From contig NC_084800.1 in NCBI RefSeq assembly GCF_963169125.1, forward strand, positions 54,358,866 to 54,422,865: a DNA stretch of 64,000 nucleotides, given 5' to 3'. Source of the stretch: Humulus lupulus. Lineage: Eukaryota > Streptophyta > Magnoliopsida > Rosales > Cannabaceae. The translations under genes were made by a program, and so were the position numbers. This document shows positions 22,414 to 32,612 of the stretch, in pieces. A model generated the notes under the pieces. It saw only the letters and a program-made list of their open reading frames with translations, was not told where the DNA came from and made no database searches. How positions within the stretch are numbered: the stretch's first letter is position 1; every line of letters starts with the position of its first letter.

Positions 22414-24072
22414 ACTGGGATAATAAGCTTGAGCTATTGGAATATCAATGAGGTGACTTTCTCTTCATACCCTTTTCACCATATTGTGATCTGAAAACTT
22501 AATTTATAGATTGTAAAGTGGTTCAATGCATGAAATCTAGCTCTTTTTCTTCATAACTCGTCGCTCATCGTGTTATTTTTCTACATGTATGTCTGATTGC
22601 TCTCAAACACAGATGAGTGTAAGATGTGGTTGATATTAACCTGTGACAAGTGATATGTGAAAACAAGTATGTAGGGAAGGAAAATCATCGTATAATTTAC
22701 TTACTTTTTTTTAGTTCTTACTCCAGATGTCTTTGTGTTTTGTAGTCAAGCCCAATAAACGAAAAGCTATGCCAATATTGTTAGTTACCGAGTAATGATA
22801 TTGCCCACTTTTATGGTTAATTTCTTTGTTCCAAATGCCACAACGCGTTCTTTTATATTGACTTTGAGGTAGATGTAACTCAATTTATTTGCCCAACCAT
22901 GGATTATAGGTGATTTGAAAAATATGGATTAGATAATCCATATTGCAACTCAAATTATTAGATAGTTGATATTGTACGAATTGGCAACTATTTTGTAGTA
23001 TAAATAAACATTGTTTGCCTATTATTAGGGGAGAGTGGTCTAGCTGGGTTCACAATCTTTGAATGAAATAGCAAATCTCAAAATCCAATTAATGATATTT
23101 TTCCTGTAATCAATATTTATTTATTTATTTTACATTTGAAGCTGAATAGGTCTTTTTTTTTTTTTTTTTCTGGGACCTATTGTAGCTAGAAGTTTACTAT
23201 GTCAATTGTGATGTTGCGATTCTTTGTTGAGATTTCGTGTGAGAGATACATGATACATTAAGATTGTTCATCACTCATGTCGATGTGTGATTGTTGTGAT
23301 ATGACTGTTGATTAGTAGCGGTAAAGATTCAACTGATTATTGATTTGACATTGGATTATGGAAGGTACGGATGATTACTGATTTTTTTTTTCATATAGCG
23401 AGTTTTTACTAAAACTGATGTTAAGTCATTGAGGAGAGAATGAAACAATTTTTAAAGACACTATTGTACACTTCAACTAATATAATTGTGAGACTCATAC
23501 AAATAAATAGGTATATAGTATGCTTAAATACCCAATTACATTCATGTGATATACCGATGTATTTTGTTTAAATACCTATGTATATGCCATTGTAATTTCA
23601 ATTATATTAAATTATATCCATGTGTTTCACTAAACATAAGAAAATACACACTATAAATATTTGATCAAAATTGTTTTAATACCCTCCCTTTATCTACTTG
23701 AAGCAATTAATTTTTATTAAATATTTATAAAAAATATTTGAAAGAGTTTATTTGAATAAAATATAAATATTATTTCAATTTTCAAAAGAAAATTTTATTT
23801 TAAGCCATTTTAAAAAAATAATTATTAAATAAACAATTTAGATTTTTAAATATTTAAGAAAATTTTATAGCAAATAATTTATTTTAACACATTTTAATAA
23901 TAAAATTTTATTTTAGAAAGTAAAATGATTTTTTTTAATATTTTTTTAATTTAAATAAACTCTTTTAAATAATTTAAATAAAATTTTATTCAAAATATTT
24001 AAATATCTTATTTAATTTTTGTAATCTTCGAATTATAATCATTTTATCCGCACTTTAAATTTGATGGCTTAA
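22414..24072. other. Dabb1 3' flank, then AT-rich intergenic
   Basis: 22425-22700 is conserved with the 3' flanks of Dabb2 and Dabb3 (GAGCTATTGGAATATCA, CACAGATGAGTGTAAGATG). The rest is AT-rich with no recognisable gene. Confidence 0.6.
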
Positions 24073-24645
24073 ATCACTCTCAATGGGTGCTCTACTCCAT
24101 CATTTAAAATACCTCCTTAAAACACACATTTTTCTATTTTACCTCTAAGTTTTACATTATACCATACATCAACTTCTTTATTTTTTTCTCTATATCATTT
24201 AAATATTATATTTTTAATTTTTTTTTATTCATTTCAAATATTTTCTAAAACTATCAATAATATCCTTATATCTGTTAATACTTACAATATCCACCCACAT
24301 GTAATATCACATAATTATATTATAATTTAAATTTATCCAAATTTATAAGATAAATTAAAATATCAATTAATTTGAAAAAATTACAAATAAGAAATTTTAT
24401 TATTCTCAAAGTATATTTTGGGTGTATTCATTGGAAATATTTAGATATAGTATAATATTTTGAAGATATAGAGAAATGGATGAGAAGTGAAAAATTAATA
24501 AAATATTGTTTTGAAGGTGAATAGTAGACATTAGATCTATCTAAAAATATTTGTAAAATGAATCATATGTTGTATGCATCTTTTACTTACTTTTAGCTAT
24601 TTTTTTTTCCAGTTTGGGGTAATATACCTCTCCATTGGGAGTGCT
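24073..24645. mobile_element. Foldback MITE, probably Harbinger-like
   Basis: The left end ATCACTCTCAATGGGTGCTC is mirrored by AGCACTCCCAATGGAGAGG read from the right end. The flanks TAA and AAA are compatible with the 3-bp TWA target of Harbinger elements, but the match is imperfect. No ORF. Confidence 0.65.
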
Positions 24646-24805
24646 AAACTAATAAATTATATGTAAAATTATTATAATTATAAGTTTTTTTTAAGGTCAC
24701 AACCCCTATGCGTCCCTAAAATTTTGTACTAATAAAAATAAAATTTGTAAACTAAAACAAAATCCTATAAAAGTGATAGAAATCAACTAAATAACAAAAT
24801 TAGGC

Positions 24806-24895
24806 ATTAAGTGAAGATTGGACCAACCTTGTCCGGTCCAGCCCATTTTCATCGCAATTGGACTACCACCAGGTCCAGCAGCATAGGCAAGCTTT
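24806..24895 (+). promoter_or_regulatory. Separated promoter fragment of a Dabb gene
   Basis: Matches 21403-21520 upstream of Dabb1: GTGAAGATT, the TCC-GGTCCAGCCCAT block and GACTACCACCAGGTCCAGCAG in the same order. It lies 1.7 kb upstream of Dabb2. The proximal part of the promoter resumes at about 26530, so a later insertion has split it. Confidence 0.6.
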
Positions 24896-26529
24896 GTCCC
24901 TATCTCCTTCCTTGTCTACATAGAATGTCACACAATATATTCAAGAGTTTATACCATTTTCACTTTCTTTGTTTATTTTGTTTTTATACTTATTTGAACT
25001 CAATATATTCAAGAATCTTTGTTTTGTTTTTACACTAATTTGAAGTCTCTATTTTAGAAAATTACAAACAAGACTGTTTTGTAAAACAATTAAAAGTAGA
25101 ACCCTTTGGTCAATTTATTTTTTATTATGCCTTTGATTTTATTTTAGTTAATATTTTTTAATAATATCAAATTAATTTACAAAAGTTAAGTTAAATAAAA
25201 AACTTGTAATTATTTAAATCATTTTGAATTAAATATTATTATAAAATTAAAAAATAATATTGTATAAAAATAACTTATAATTAATTAATCAATTTTTTTA
25301 ATCTCTTTCTTGTTCCAATTTCCCCTTCTCTCCCAGACACACACTCTCTCTTCCTTTCTTTTTTTTTCTTCTCTATGTTGGCATCCATGGTAAACCATCA
25401 ACGAAGTTGTAGCTGGCACTAGTGGTCTACTATGGACGCTAATAGGGAAAATAAAAAGAAAAGAAGGGAGAAGAATTGTTAGGGAAAGAGGAAGAAGAAA
25501 GAAAAATAATTTTGTTTTTATTAATTTTGAAATTTTAAATTTAAAGTAATATCTATTTAAAATAGTTCAAACAATTAAGCATTTTCTTATTTAACTTAAT
25601 ATTTGTCAATTATTATGATATCATTAAAAAATTATTAACTAAAACAAAATCAGGGATGTTTAGGGTAATTAAAAAAAATTAACTAAAGATCCTATTTTTA
25701 ATTGTTTTACAAAACAAAGAGTAGTGTTAATTTGTAATTCTCTAAAACAGAGGGTACAAATTTATACAAAATGAGCTAAAATAGTATAAATCAGATAATT
25801 AAGATTTTATATTATTTTCCTATATTTTTTAAATTAAATTTTTTTCCTTCAAATTTAAAAAAAAATCAAATATCATATTAAACCAATCAAGTGATTGCCA
25901 ATTGCCTGAAAACTTATATTTTTTTACAGAAAATATTTTAAATGAGAAATTACATATCATATTTGTTTGAGTAAGACAAAATGTAATGGACAAATATTTT
26001 TAGAATATATAATTTAGTCTATTTCGTATACATAATTAAATATAAAAGTGTTGCATACATTATTTTTTGCTTAATGATTCTTATCCTTGTATTGCTGGAA
26101 AATCATTATAACTCGATATTATTTATATAATAGATGAAAAAAAGGGTTAATATCTTATTAGATTACCTGTGCTTGACTCGCTACTTATTTATATATTTTA
26201 TTTTGATAAATTATTTTTTGAATTTTGTATTTTATAAAATAATTCAAATAGATTCTTAAATTTGATTTTGATGAACAAAAAATTGAATATAACAACAACA
26301 TTTTTAGGTAGAATGATTATATTTTTATTTTGAGTTATTAAATTGATGAATTATTTATGATTTTAGTTAAATTTTTTTGATTAAAATCGGATTTAAAAGT
26401 TTATTTTAATATTTTAGAAAACATAAAGTTCAAATCAAATGCAAATAAATAATGAGCAAAAATACTGGTATAAAAATTAAAATAGTAATATTACTTATCA
26501 GGTATGCGCCAGTGAAGAATGTTTTTCTT
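24895..26529. other. 1.6 kb insertion splitting the Dabb2 promoter
   Basis: Bounded by GGCAAGCTT (24886-24894) and GGCAAGTTT (26530-26538), an imperfect 9-bp direct repeat located where Dabb1 has a single AAGCTT. It contains the foldback repeat listed next and AT-rich sequence without genes. Confidence 0.5.
24945..25792. mobile_element. Foldback element with ~200-bp inverted arms
   Basis: The left arm TTGTAAAACAATTAAAA (about 25078) and the right arm TTTTAATTGTTTTACAAAAC (about 25706) are inverted copies. The similarity extends outward through TTTTAGA.AATTACAAA to GTTTATACCATTTT / AAAATAGTATAAATC, and inward through TTTTATTTTAGTTAAT. No coding capacity. The TSD was not resolved. Confidence 0.7.
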
Positions 26530-26580
26530 GGCAAGTTTCCCATACTCCATTCTCCTTTTCTTGATTTTATCTGGGATAAT

Positions 26581-27375
26581 ATGGTGATGTATCATAGACT
26601 TTCTCTTTTTTTCTCAGCTCCCAAACACCTCCTCAAATTCAACCTCAACCTCAAACCCACTTTTTCCTTCATACCCCACTCTCGCACTTCCACCTCGTAT
26701 TTCTCCTCTTATTCCACGCAAACCATCGAGCACATCGTCCTCTTGAAAGTCAAAGACGACACCGAACCATCTAAGGTAAACGCCATGGTCAACGGACTCA
26801 GAAGCTTCAAATCGATCGAACAAATCCTCCACATCACTGCTGGACCACTTCTCCGGAACCGATCGACCACGCTCAACTTTACTCACATGCTGTATTGTCG
26901 ATACGGCTCGAAGGACGACCTTAAAGCTTACTCTCGGCACCCTCATCATATCAGCGTTGCTAAGGAATCGGTCCTCCCAATCTGTGAAGACGTCATGGCC
27001 GTCGATTGGGTCGCCGAGGATCTTCAAGGCCCAATTTCTTCATTTCCAGGCTCGGCATTGAGGGTGACTTTATTGAAATTGAAGGAGGATTTGGAGGAAG
27101 AGAAGACTACTGAGATTGTGGGTGCACTTAAAGGGATTAAGAATAGTTTTATTGGGCAGATTACTCGGCTCACATGTGGTGAAAATTTCTCTCCAAGGAG
27201 AGCCAAGGGGTATTCGATTGGATCGATTGCGGTCTTTCCTGGTCTGAGCGAACTGGATGCCATGGATTCGAATGAAGAGTTGGTGAAGTTGCATGAGGAG
27301 AAGGTTAAGGAGTATTTAGAAAGTGTTGTCGTTGTCGATTACTTGGTATCGTTGCCTCAATCTGCCAGTCTCTGA
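26581..27375 (+). CDS. Dabb2: two-domain stress-response A/B barrel protein
   Basis: 264 residues from the ATG at 26581, the position matching the Dabb1 start. The frame is open upstream to 26452, but the extra 43 residues have no counterpart in the paralogues. N-terminal Ser/His/Pro-rich leader. Domain 1 runs from IEHIVLLKVKDD to DVMAVDWVAED, with motif YSRHPHH. Domain 2 runs from ALRVTLLKLKED to VVVVDYL, and the protein ends QSASL as in Dabb1. All blocks of both domains are present, with one extra residue in FIGQITRL. Intronless. Its promoter is split by a 1.6 kb insertion, so expression may differ from Dabb1. From codon 39 onward the gene is part of a 5237-bp tandem duplication whose second copy is headless. 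Confidence 0.88.
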   Translation: MVMYHRLSLFFSAPKHLLKFNLNLKPTFSFIPHSRTSTSYFSSYSTQTIEHIVLLKVKDDTEPSKVNAMVNGLRSFKSIEQILHITAGPLLRNRSTTLNFTHMLYCRYGSKDDLKAYSRHPHHISVAKESVLPICEDVMAVDWVAEDLQGPISSFPGSALRVTLLKLKEDLEEEKTTEIVGALKGIKNSFIGQITRLTCGENFSPRRAKGYSIGSIAVFPGLSELDAMDSNEELVKLHEEKVKEYLESVVVVDYLVSLPQSASL

Positions 27376-27399
27376 GAATTTCATTTCATTTGTTATCAA

Positions 27400-27405
27400 A
27401 ATAAA
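27400..27405 (+). terminator. Candidate polyadenylation signal of Dabb2
   Basis: AATAAA 24 bp after the stop codon, in the same AATAAAACTGG context as in Dabb1. Repeated at 32637 in the duplicated copy. Confidence 0.5.
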
Positions 27406-28575
27406 ACTGGAATAATAAGCATAAGCTATTGGAATATCATTACGTGACTTTCTCTTCGTACCCTTTTCACCATATTGTGATCTGGAAACTTAATTTATAG
27501 ATTATAATGTGGTTTTGTGCAGCACGGCTACCGTGCACCACCGTAAAGCTTCGTAATCCCATATAATTACAATTCCCATATAAAAACCAAATATTAATAA
27601 AAATATAACTAGTAATCCCGGATATAAAAAGAAAGTGTGTAGTTTATGAAATCTTATTTTTAAATATAAGTGTAAATATTTAAACAGTTTTTTGATTAAA
27701 TAATAAAAATTTTGATATCATTACCGAAAAACATGTTCGGTAAGTTAAAGTTTTTTTAAACTTATTTTTAATTTTTTTAAATTTTAATTAAAATTTACCA
27801 AATTTTGAAAACACCATTTTCATACTTTCAAAATTTTTTTAAACTAATTTTTTTTCTCCTATCTCAAGCTTGTAATTAGACCTCTCTCAAGCTTCAATGG
27901 CTTCTTATGGGTCTCTCCAAATTTTTTTCAGGTACAAAAAATAAAAATTACCAAACACATTTTTATTTTTATTTTAAAAAAACAGAAAACAAAAATGGTT
28001 ATCAAAGGCATTTTTATTTTATAAAAATAAAAAAACATAAAACAAAAATATATTTTTATTTTTGAGTTTAAAAAATTTAAAAACAAAAATTTTACCAAAC
28101 GCAACCGTTATTAGTGAAAATTCTCTTATTGCCAACTTGCAATTAAATTTACTATTGGATTGATGAATCATAATAATTAGCTTTCATACAATTAAATTGA
28201 CTATGAGATGATGAATATCAGAATTAGCGTCGACTTGTAATAATTGTACTTAGGATCAACATTATTCTTCTTGATAAGCTTACATAATTAAAATAAATAA
28301 ATTCAAAATTATAGAAATACTCTTTAATAGTTTTAAAGTTTATAATTTTTTTCTCCTAATTTTAACTTCTTTTAAAAAAATAAAAATATAATCAACAACT
28401 TAAGATTGCCAATCTCATTCTTTAAGATTGATGATAATTAAGGTTGCCCAACACTACCTTACATGAAATGTGCAATTTAGTATGATCTCACAAAGTTGAA
28501 TTTAAAATGAAATATATGCGTGTAAAACCACATATATTATTCCTACAATAATATTTTGAATTAAAACAAAAAAAA
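27406..28575. other. Dabb2-Dabb3 spacer with dispersed AT-rich repeat
   Basis: 27406-27520 is the conserved Dabb 3' flank. 27930-28108 (ATTACCAAACACATTTTTAT ... ACCAAACGCAACC) is related to 52400-52580 and is probably a MITE remnant. It recurs at 33167-33345 because of the tandem duplication. No gene was seen. Confidence 0.55.
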
Positions 28576-28577
28576 CT

Positions 28578-28586
28578 AGATTATAA
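28578..28586 (+). promoter_or_regulatory. Candidate TATA box of Dabb3
   Basis: TTATAAAAG about 65 bp before the Dabb3 ATG. Repeated at 33815 in the second copy. Unlike Dabb1, no site II block is visible upstream. Confidence 0.45.
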
Positions 28587-28646
28587 AAGCCATATTCCCT
28601 ATTTCCATTCTCCAAATATCATAGATAACACTTCATCAAACTAGCT

Positions 28647-29380
28647 ATGACAATGTGTGCAAGGCCTTTTCTCCTTTTCTCAGCTCCCAAACACTTCCTC
28701 AAACTCAAACTCAACCACAAACCATCTCTTTCCTTCACACCCCACTCTCGTACTTCGAGCTCGTATTTCTCCTCCAAGATAACAGTGTCCGCTTCTTCCA
28801 CCCAAACCATCGAGCACATTGTCCTCTTGAAGGTCAAAGACGACACCGACCAATCCAAGTTAAACGCCATGGTCAATGGACTCAGCGACCTGAACTCGCT
28901 AAACCAAGCCCTCCACATCACTGCCGGACCACTTCTCCGGAACCGCTCGTCCACGCCCAACTTTACTCACATGCACCATGGTCGATACAGCTCGAAGGAC
29001 GAACTTATAGCTTACGCTCAGCAACCCAATCATATCAGCGTTGCTGAGGAATTGGTCTTCCCAATCTGCGAAGACATCATGGCCGTCGATTGGATCGCCG
29101 AGGATCTTCAAGGTCCAGTTTCTCCATCTCCAGGCTCGGCATTGAGGGTGGCTTTTTTGAAATTGAACGAGAATTTGGAGGGAGAGAAGAAATATGAGAT
29201 TTTGGGAGTGATTAAAGAGATTAATAATAGTTTTGGGAAAATTTCTCTACTGGGAGAGCCAAGGGGTATTCGAGTGCATCGATTGCTGTTTTTCCTGGTC
29301 CTAGCGAACTGGAGGCTGTGGATTCGAATGAAGAGTTGGTGAAGTATTCGGAAAGTGTAGTCGTTGATTAGTTGGTCTAA
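28647..29380 (+). pseudogene. Dabb3: frameshifted A/B barrel gene (first copy)
   Basis: The start ATG, Ser-rich leader and complete first Dabb domain are intact (IEHIVLLKVKDD to DIMAVDWIAED), but the family motif reads YAQQPNH, so the first His is replaced by Gln. Domain 2 begins normally (ALRVAFLKLNEN). It then loses 25 bp after AGTTTTGGG (about 29239), compared with Dabb1, which shifts the frame. The ORF ends at 29342 with an unrelated tail. Further on there is a 24-bp in-frame loss near 29343, and TAT has become TAG near 29367 in the ancestral frame. It could still make a one-domain protein of 231 residues; whether it does is unknown. Confidence 0.8.
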
Positions 29381-29416
29381 GTTTTTCACTTCATTTATTA
29401 TAAAAATAAATTAAGC

Positions 29417-29711
29417 TGTAACCACACACACACACATATATATATATAAATCTGATATAAATTCAGTTTCAAGATCTCAACAACTTAATCACAAACTTAG
29501 TCAAATTGAAACTCAACAAGAACAACTCTGTTAGAAGATGAACTAAGCAGTAAAATAATAATGAAATAACCCAAGAACAAAATATATATATATATATATA
29601 TTTATATATTCTATGGCACAATTATGCGAACATGAAGAGTGTAAAAACAGAGTGGTAAAAAACAGAAGCAAATCAAATGAGTGTAACACAGAAAACTAAA
29701 CAAAGAGCAAT
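29417..29711 (-). repeat. Copia LTR, left part (first copy)
   Basis: From AAATCTGATATAAATTCAG onward it matches 45080-45350 of the other copia LTR. The outermost bases are replaced by a CA/TA microsatellite. It is cut at 29711 by the Reina-like gypsy insertion; the remainder of this LTR is at 40299-40643. Confidence 0.8.
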
Positions 29712-30139
29712 TGTTACCAACATTGGACCAGCCCAAGACTTAGGCCCAATATCATTGGACGGGGAGGTGATACAAGAGAAAGTCCAAAAATGGTTTGAGC
29801 AATCAGCCCAATCACCTATAGATCCAGAAGGGATCTCGGTTGTGCACGATACCAGGGAAGGAGGAGAAGCAGAGCATCAGAGCAATGGCAAAGAACTTCC
29901 AGCGCGTGCTAGGAGGGTGCACGTGAAACCAGCCTGGCTCAGAGAGTTTGTTAGCATGGAGAGACGTTGAGGAGTGCTGCACCATTCCCTACCTTTCTGT
30001 TATTTGAAACTTTCTGCAATTTTATTTGTGATATAAATACAGAAGAAATGTAATAGAACAGTTTTTTTTATGTGGAATGAGAAGCTGAAAGACCTTTTGG
30101 AGATTGGTATTGTCTCGAAGAGTATGTTTCATACTAACA
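29712..30139 (+). repeat. 5' LTR of Reina-like gypsy element (first, truncated copy)
   Basis: 428 bp, TGTTACCAAC...CATACTAACA. It contains a TATAAATA box near 30033. Identical length to the LTRs at 34949 and 39871. The short ORF 29677-29970 is LTR sequence, not a gene. Confidence 0.9.
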
Positions 30140-30173
30140 GTGGTGCTTTCATTGATTCCTTCCTTCTCTCGTC

Positions 30174-31550
30174 ATGAAGAACGAAGACTTTGTAGCGCTA
30201 CTACAAGCCATGGACCTAAAGTGGGAGCAACGTTTAGAGTCTCAGTTGGAGCATCTCAAGTTGCTGCTTGATGAGCGTTTGGCCCAGGTGTCTCCTCCGC
30301 CTTCACCGGTCACCGGGGGCGAGGCTAGTGCGGCCCGCGATTCTGTTCGTGAGAAAGGACGAAGTTCAGATTTTGAGATGAATTGTCGCGAGCTCAATGC
30401 AATCCTCAAAACCTTGTGGGTTAAGGTTCCACGCTTCAATGGTATGAATGTTGATGATTGGATTTATAAGATTAACAAATTTTTTGATCTGCATAGGGTC
30501 GATCATGCTATGAGACTTGCTGTCGTAGCATTTCACTTGGATGGAGCTCCATCTACCTGGTTTCAATGGATGGAAATGGGTGGTTCAATTACTGATTGGG
30601 ACTCTTTTATTAAGGCGCTGCAACAAAGGTTTGGGACATCAATCTATGATGATCCTCTGGGACGGATTTCGAAGCTCACTCAGACGGGAAGAGTTTCTCA
30701 ATACCGAGCAGAGTTTGAATCGCTCATGCCGCGCATCACATGTGTGGCAGATTCGATGTTCTTGAATTTCTTTATCTGGGGACTCAAGCTAGACATTCAA
30801 CGTGAATTACTCTTGTATAAACCGCTGGATTTGGCGGATACGATGGCCAAAGCGCAACTGTTCGAAGATCGAAATGATGATTTGGTGTCTCGGCAGAGGG
30901 AAGTTACTCGATCCGGTTGGTCCTCGAAGCTGGCGTCGCCTACTCAGGTCATTCATCCAACTTCGTTTAACCCTTATAAACAGAGTTCGGTTGTTCATAA
31001 CACTCCAGCTCAATCGGCTACTGCACAGTCAGGTATCACCCCTCTTCCTGTCAAGAAATTGACTCCTTCCGAAATGAAGGATAGAAGAGATAAGGGTCTG
31101 TGTTATACTTGTGATGAAAAGTTCAACTATAGTCATAAGTGTAAAAATAAGATGCTAATTATGTGTATGCAAGCGGATGATGAGGTGCAGGCAGGTTCAG
31201 GGAGTGAAGGACAAGATTTTGACTCAGTGGAGGATGAAGTGAGTCTCAACTCGTTTTCAAATTCTATGAACCCTCAATTTTTTCGTATTATGGCCAAGCA
31301 CATGAATGAATCTTTAGAAGTTCTGGTGGATACAGGCAGCAATAACCATTTTACACAAGAATCATTGGCTGCTACCTTGAATTTTTCATGGGAAGAAACG
31401 AAGCGATTCAAGGTCTATATGGGAAATGGAAATTTCTTGATGTGCTCGAGGATTTGCCATGGGGTAGAGTTGATTTTGCAGGGGCATCAATTCGTGGTGG
31501 ATCTTTTCATTCTACCCATTTGTGGCTTGGATGTGGTGTTGGGAATGTAA
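30174..31550 (+). CDS. Gag-protease part of Reina-like gypsy element (truncated copy)
   Basis: 458 residues up to a TAA. The N-terminus holds a Gag helix region (LKWEQRLESQLEHLKLLLDE), and the capsid-like core is at about 80-240. The zinc knuckle is degenerate (CYTCDEKFNYSHKC, about 311-324). The retroviral-type protease has its catalytic Asp in LVDTGSNNHF at about 395. The TAA that ends it replaces a Gln in the family sequence GMQWLQTLG, so this is the front of a longer Gag-Pol frame. Pol is then cut off at 31933 by the duplication junction, so this copy cannot be autonomous. Confidence 0.85.
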   Translation: MKNEDFVALLQAMDLKWEQRLESQLEHLKLLLDERLAQVSPPPSPVTGGEASAARDSVREKGRSSDFEMNCRELNAILKTLWVKVPRFNGMNVDDWIYKINKFFDLHRVDHAMRLAVVAFHLDGAPSTWFQWMEMGGSITDWDSFIKALQQRFGTSIYDDPLGRISKLTQTGRVSQYRAEFESLMPRITCVADSMFLNFFIWGLKLDIQRELLLYKPLDLADTMAKAQLFEDRNDDLVSRQREVTRSGWSSKLASPTQVIHPTSFNPYKQSSVVHNTPAQSATAQSGITPLPVKKLTPSEMKDRRDKGLCYTCDEKFNYSHKCKNKMLIMCMQADDEVQAGSGSEGQDFDSVEDEVSLNSFSNSMNPQFFRIMAKHMNESLEVLVDTGSNNHFTQESLAATLNFSWEETKRFKVYMGNGNFLMCSRICHGVELILQGHQFVVDLFILPICGLDVVLGM

Positions 31551-31933
31551 TGGTTACAAACATTGGGCCCATGTATTCATGATCATACAGAATTGACTAT
31601 ACAATTTAATTGGCAGGGAAAGGTTGTCAAGTTAGCGGGATCGAAGGAAGTTGCAGCACACCAACTTACTTACACTCAATTCCATGCTCTAGTCCGAGAA
31701 GGTGACATTAAAGACTTATACAGACTAACGACAGTGGTGGAAGAGCCAAACAAAAATGTTAAGGAGCTAACTAGTTTGGAAACCGATTTGCCCATCAAGG
31801 GTAAAGGGCTATTGACAGAATTTGCGGCTGTTTTTTAGGAGCCAAAATAGTTACCTCCGCAAAGAAACGTTGACCACAAAATTTTCTTACAACCGGGATC
31901 GACCCTAATTAATGTAAGACTATATCGCTATCC
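31551..31933 (+). pseudogene. Truncated start of pol, first copy
   Basis: Same frame as gag, with two more TAG codons near 31836-31850. It then reads HKIFLQPGS...YRYPY up to the junction. Beyond 31933 the frame continues without a stop into the headless Dabb2 copy. Confidence 0.8.
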
Positions 31934-32612
31934 GTATTTCTCCTCTTATTCCACGCAAACCATCGAGCACATCGTCCTCTTGAAAGTCAAAGACGACACC
32001 GAACCATCTAAGGTAAACGCCATGGTCAACGGACTCAGAAGCTTCAAATCGATCGAACAAATCCTCCACATCACTGCTGGACCACTTCTCCGGAACCGAT
32101 CGACCACGCTCAACTTTACTCACATGCTGTATTGTCGATACGGCTCGAAGGACGACCTTAAAGCTTACTCTCGGCACCCTCATCATATCAGCGTTGCTAA
32201 GGAATCGGTCCTCCCAATCTGTGAAGACGTCATGGCCGTCGATTGGGTCGCCGAGGATCTTCAAGGCCCAATTTCTTCATTTCCAGGCTCGGCATTGAGG
32301 GTGACTTTATTGAAATTGAAGGAGGATTTGGAGGAAGAGAAGACTACTGAGATTGTGGGTGCACTTAAAGGGATTAAGAATAGTTTTATTGGGCAGATTA
32401 CTCGGCTCACATGTGGTGAAAATTTCTCTCCAAGGAGAGCCAAGGGGTATTCGATTGGATCGATTGCGGTCTTTCCTGGTCTGAGCGAACTGGATGCCAT
32501 GGATTCGAATGAAGAGTTGGTGAAGTTGCATGAGGAGAAGGTTAAGGAGTATTTAGAAAGTGTTGTCGTTGTCGATTACTTGGTATCGTTGCCTCAATCT
32601 GCCAGTCTCTGA
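31934..32612 (+). pseudogene. Dabb2 second copy, lacking start and transit peptide
   Basis: Identical to Dabb2 from codon 39 onward, including both A/B barrel domains and the stop at 32612. It has no promoter, no start codon and no leader. Instead the gypsy pol frame runs into it: ...LYRYPY joins FSSYSTQTIEH in frame. Open frame from 31851 to 32612. The first in-frame ATG is within domain 1 (NAMVNG), so a complete barrel pair could only come from a fusion transcript or non-ATG start. Probably not functional. Confidence 0.85.

Larger units (their letters stand above)
26697..31933. repeat. Tandem duplication, copy 1 (5237 bp)
   Basis: Matches 31934-37170 at a constant offset of 5237 bp. The only differences I found are T27906/C33143 and T31555/C36792. 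It contains the Dabb2 body, Dabb3, a copia LTR part, the gypsy 5' LTR, gag and the start of pol. Confidence 0.95.

Noticed and set aside
26452..26580. Upstream extension of the Dabb2 frame (43 residues from the ATG at 26452)
   Set aside because: It has no counterpart in Dabb1 or Dabb3, is AT-rich in codon use, and the ATG at 26581 aligns with the starts of the paralogues.
28655..29047. 130-codon overlapping plus-strand ORF in Dabb3 and its copy at 33892
   Set aside because: Alternative frame of the same gene starting with GTG; no domain similarity.
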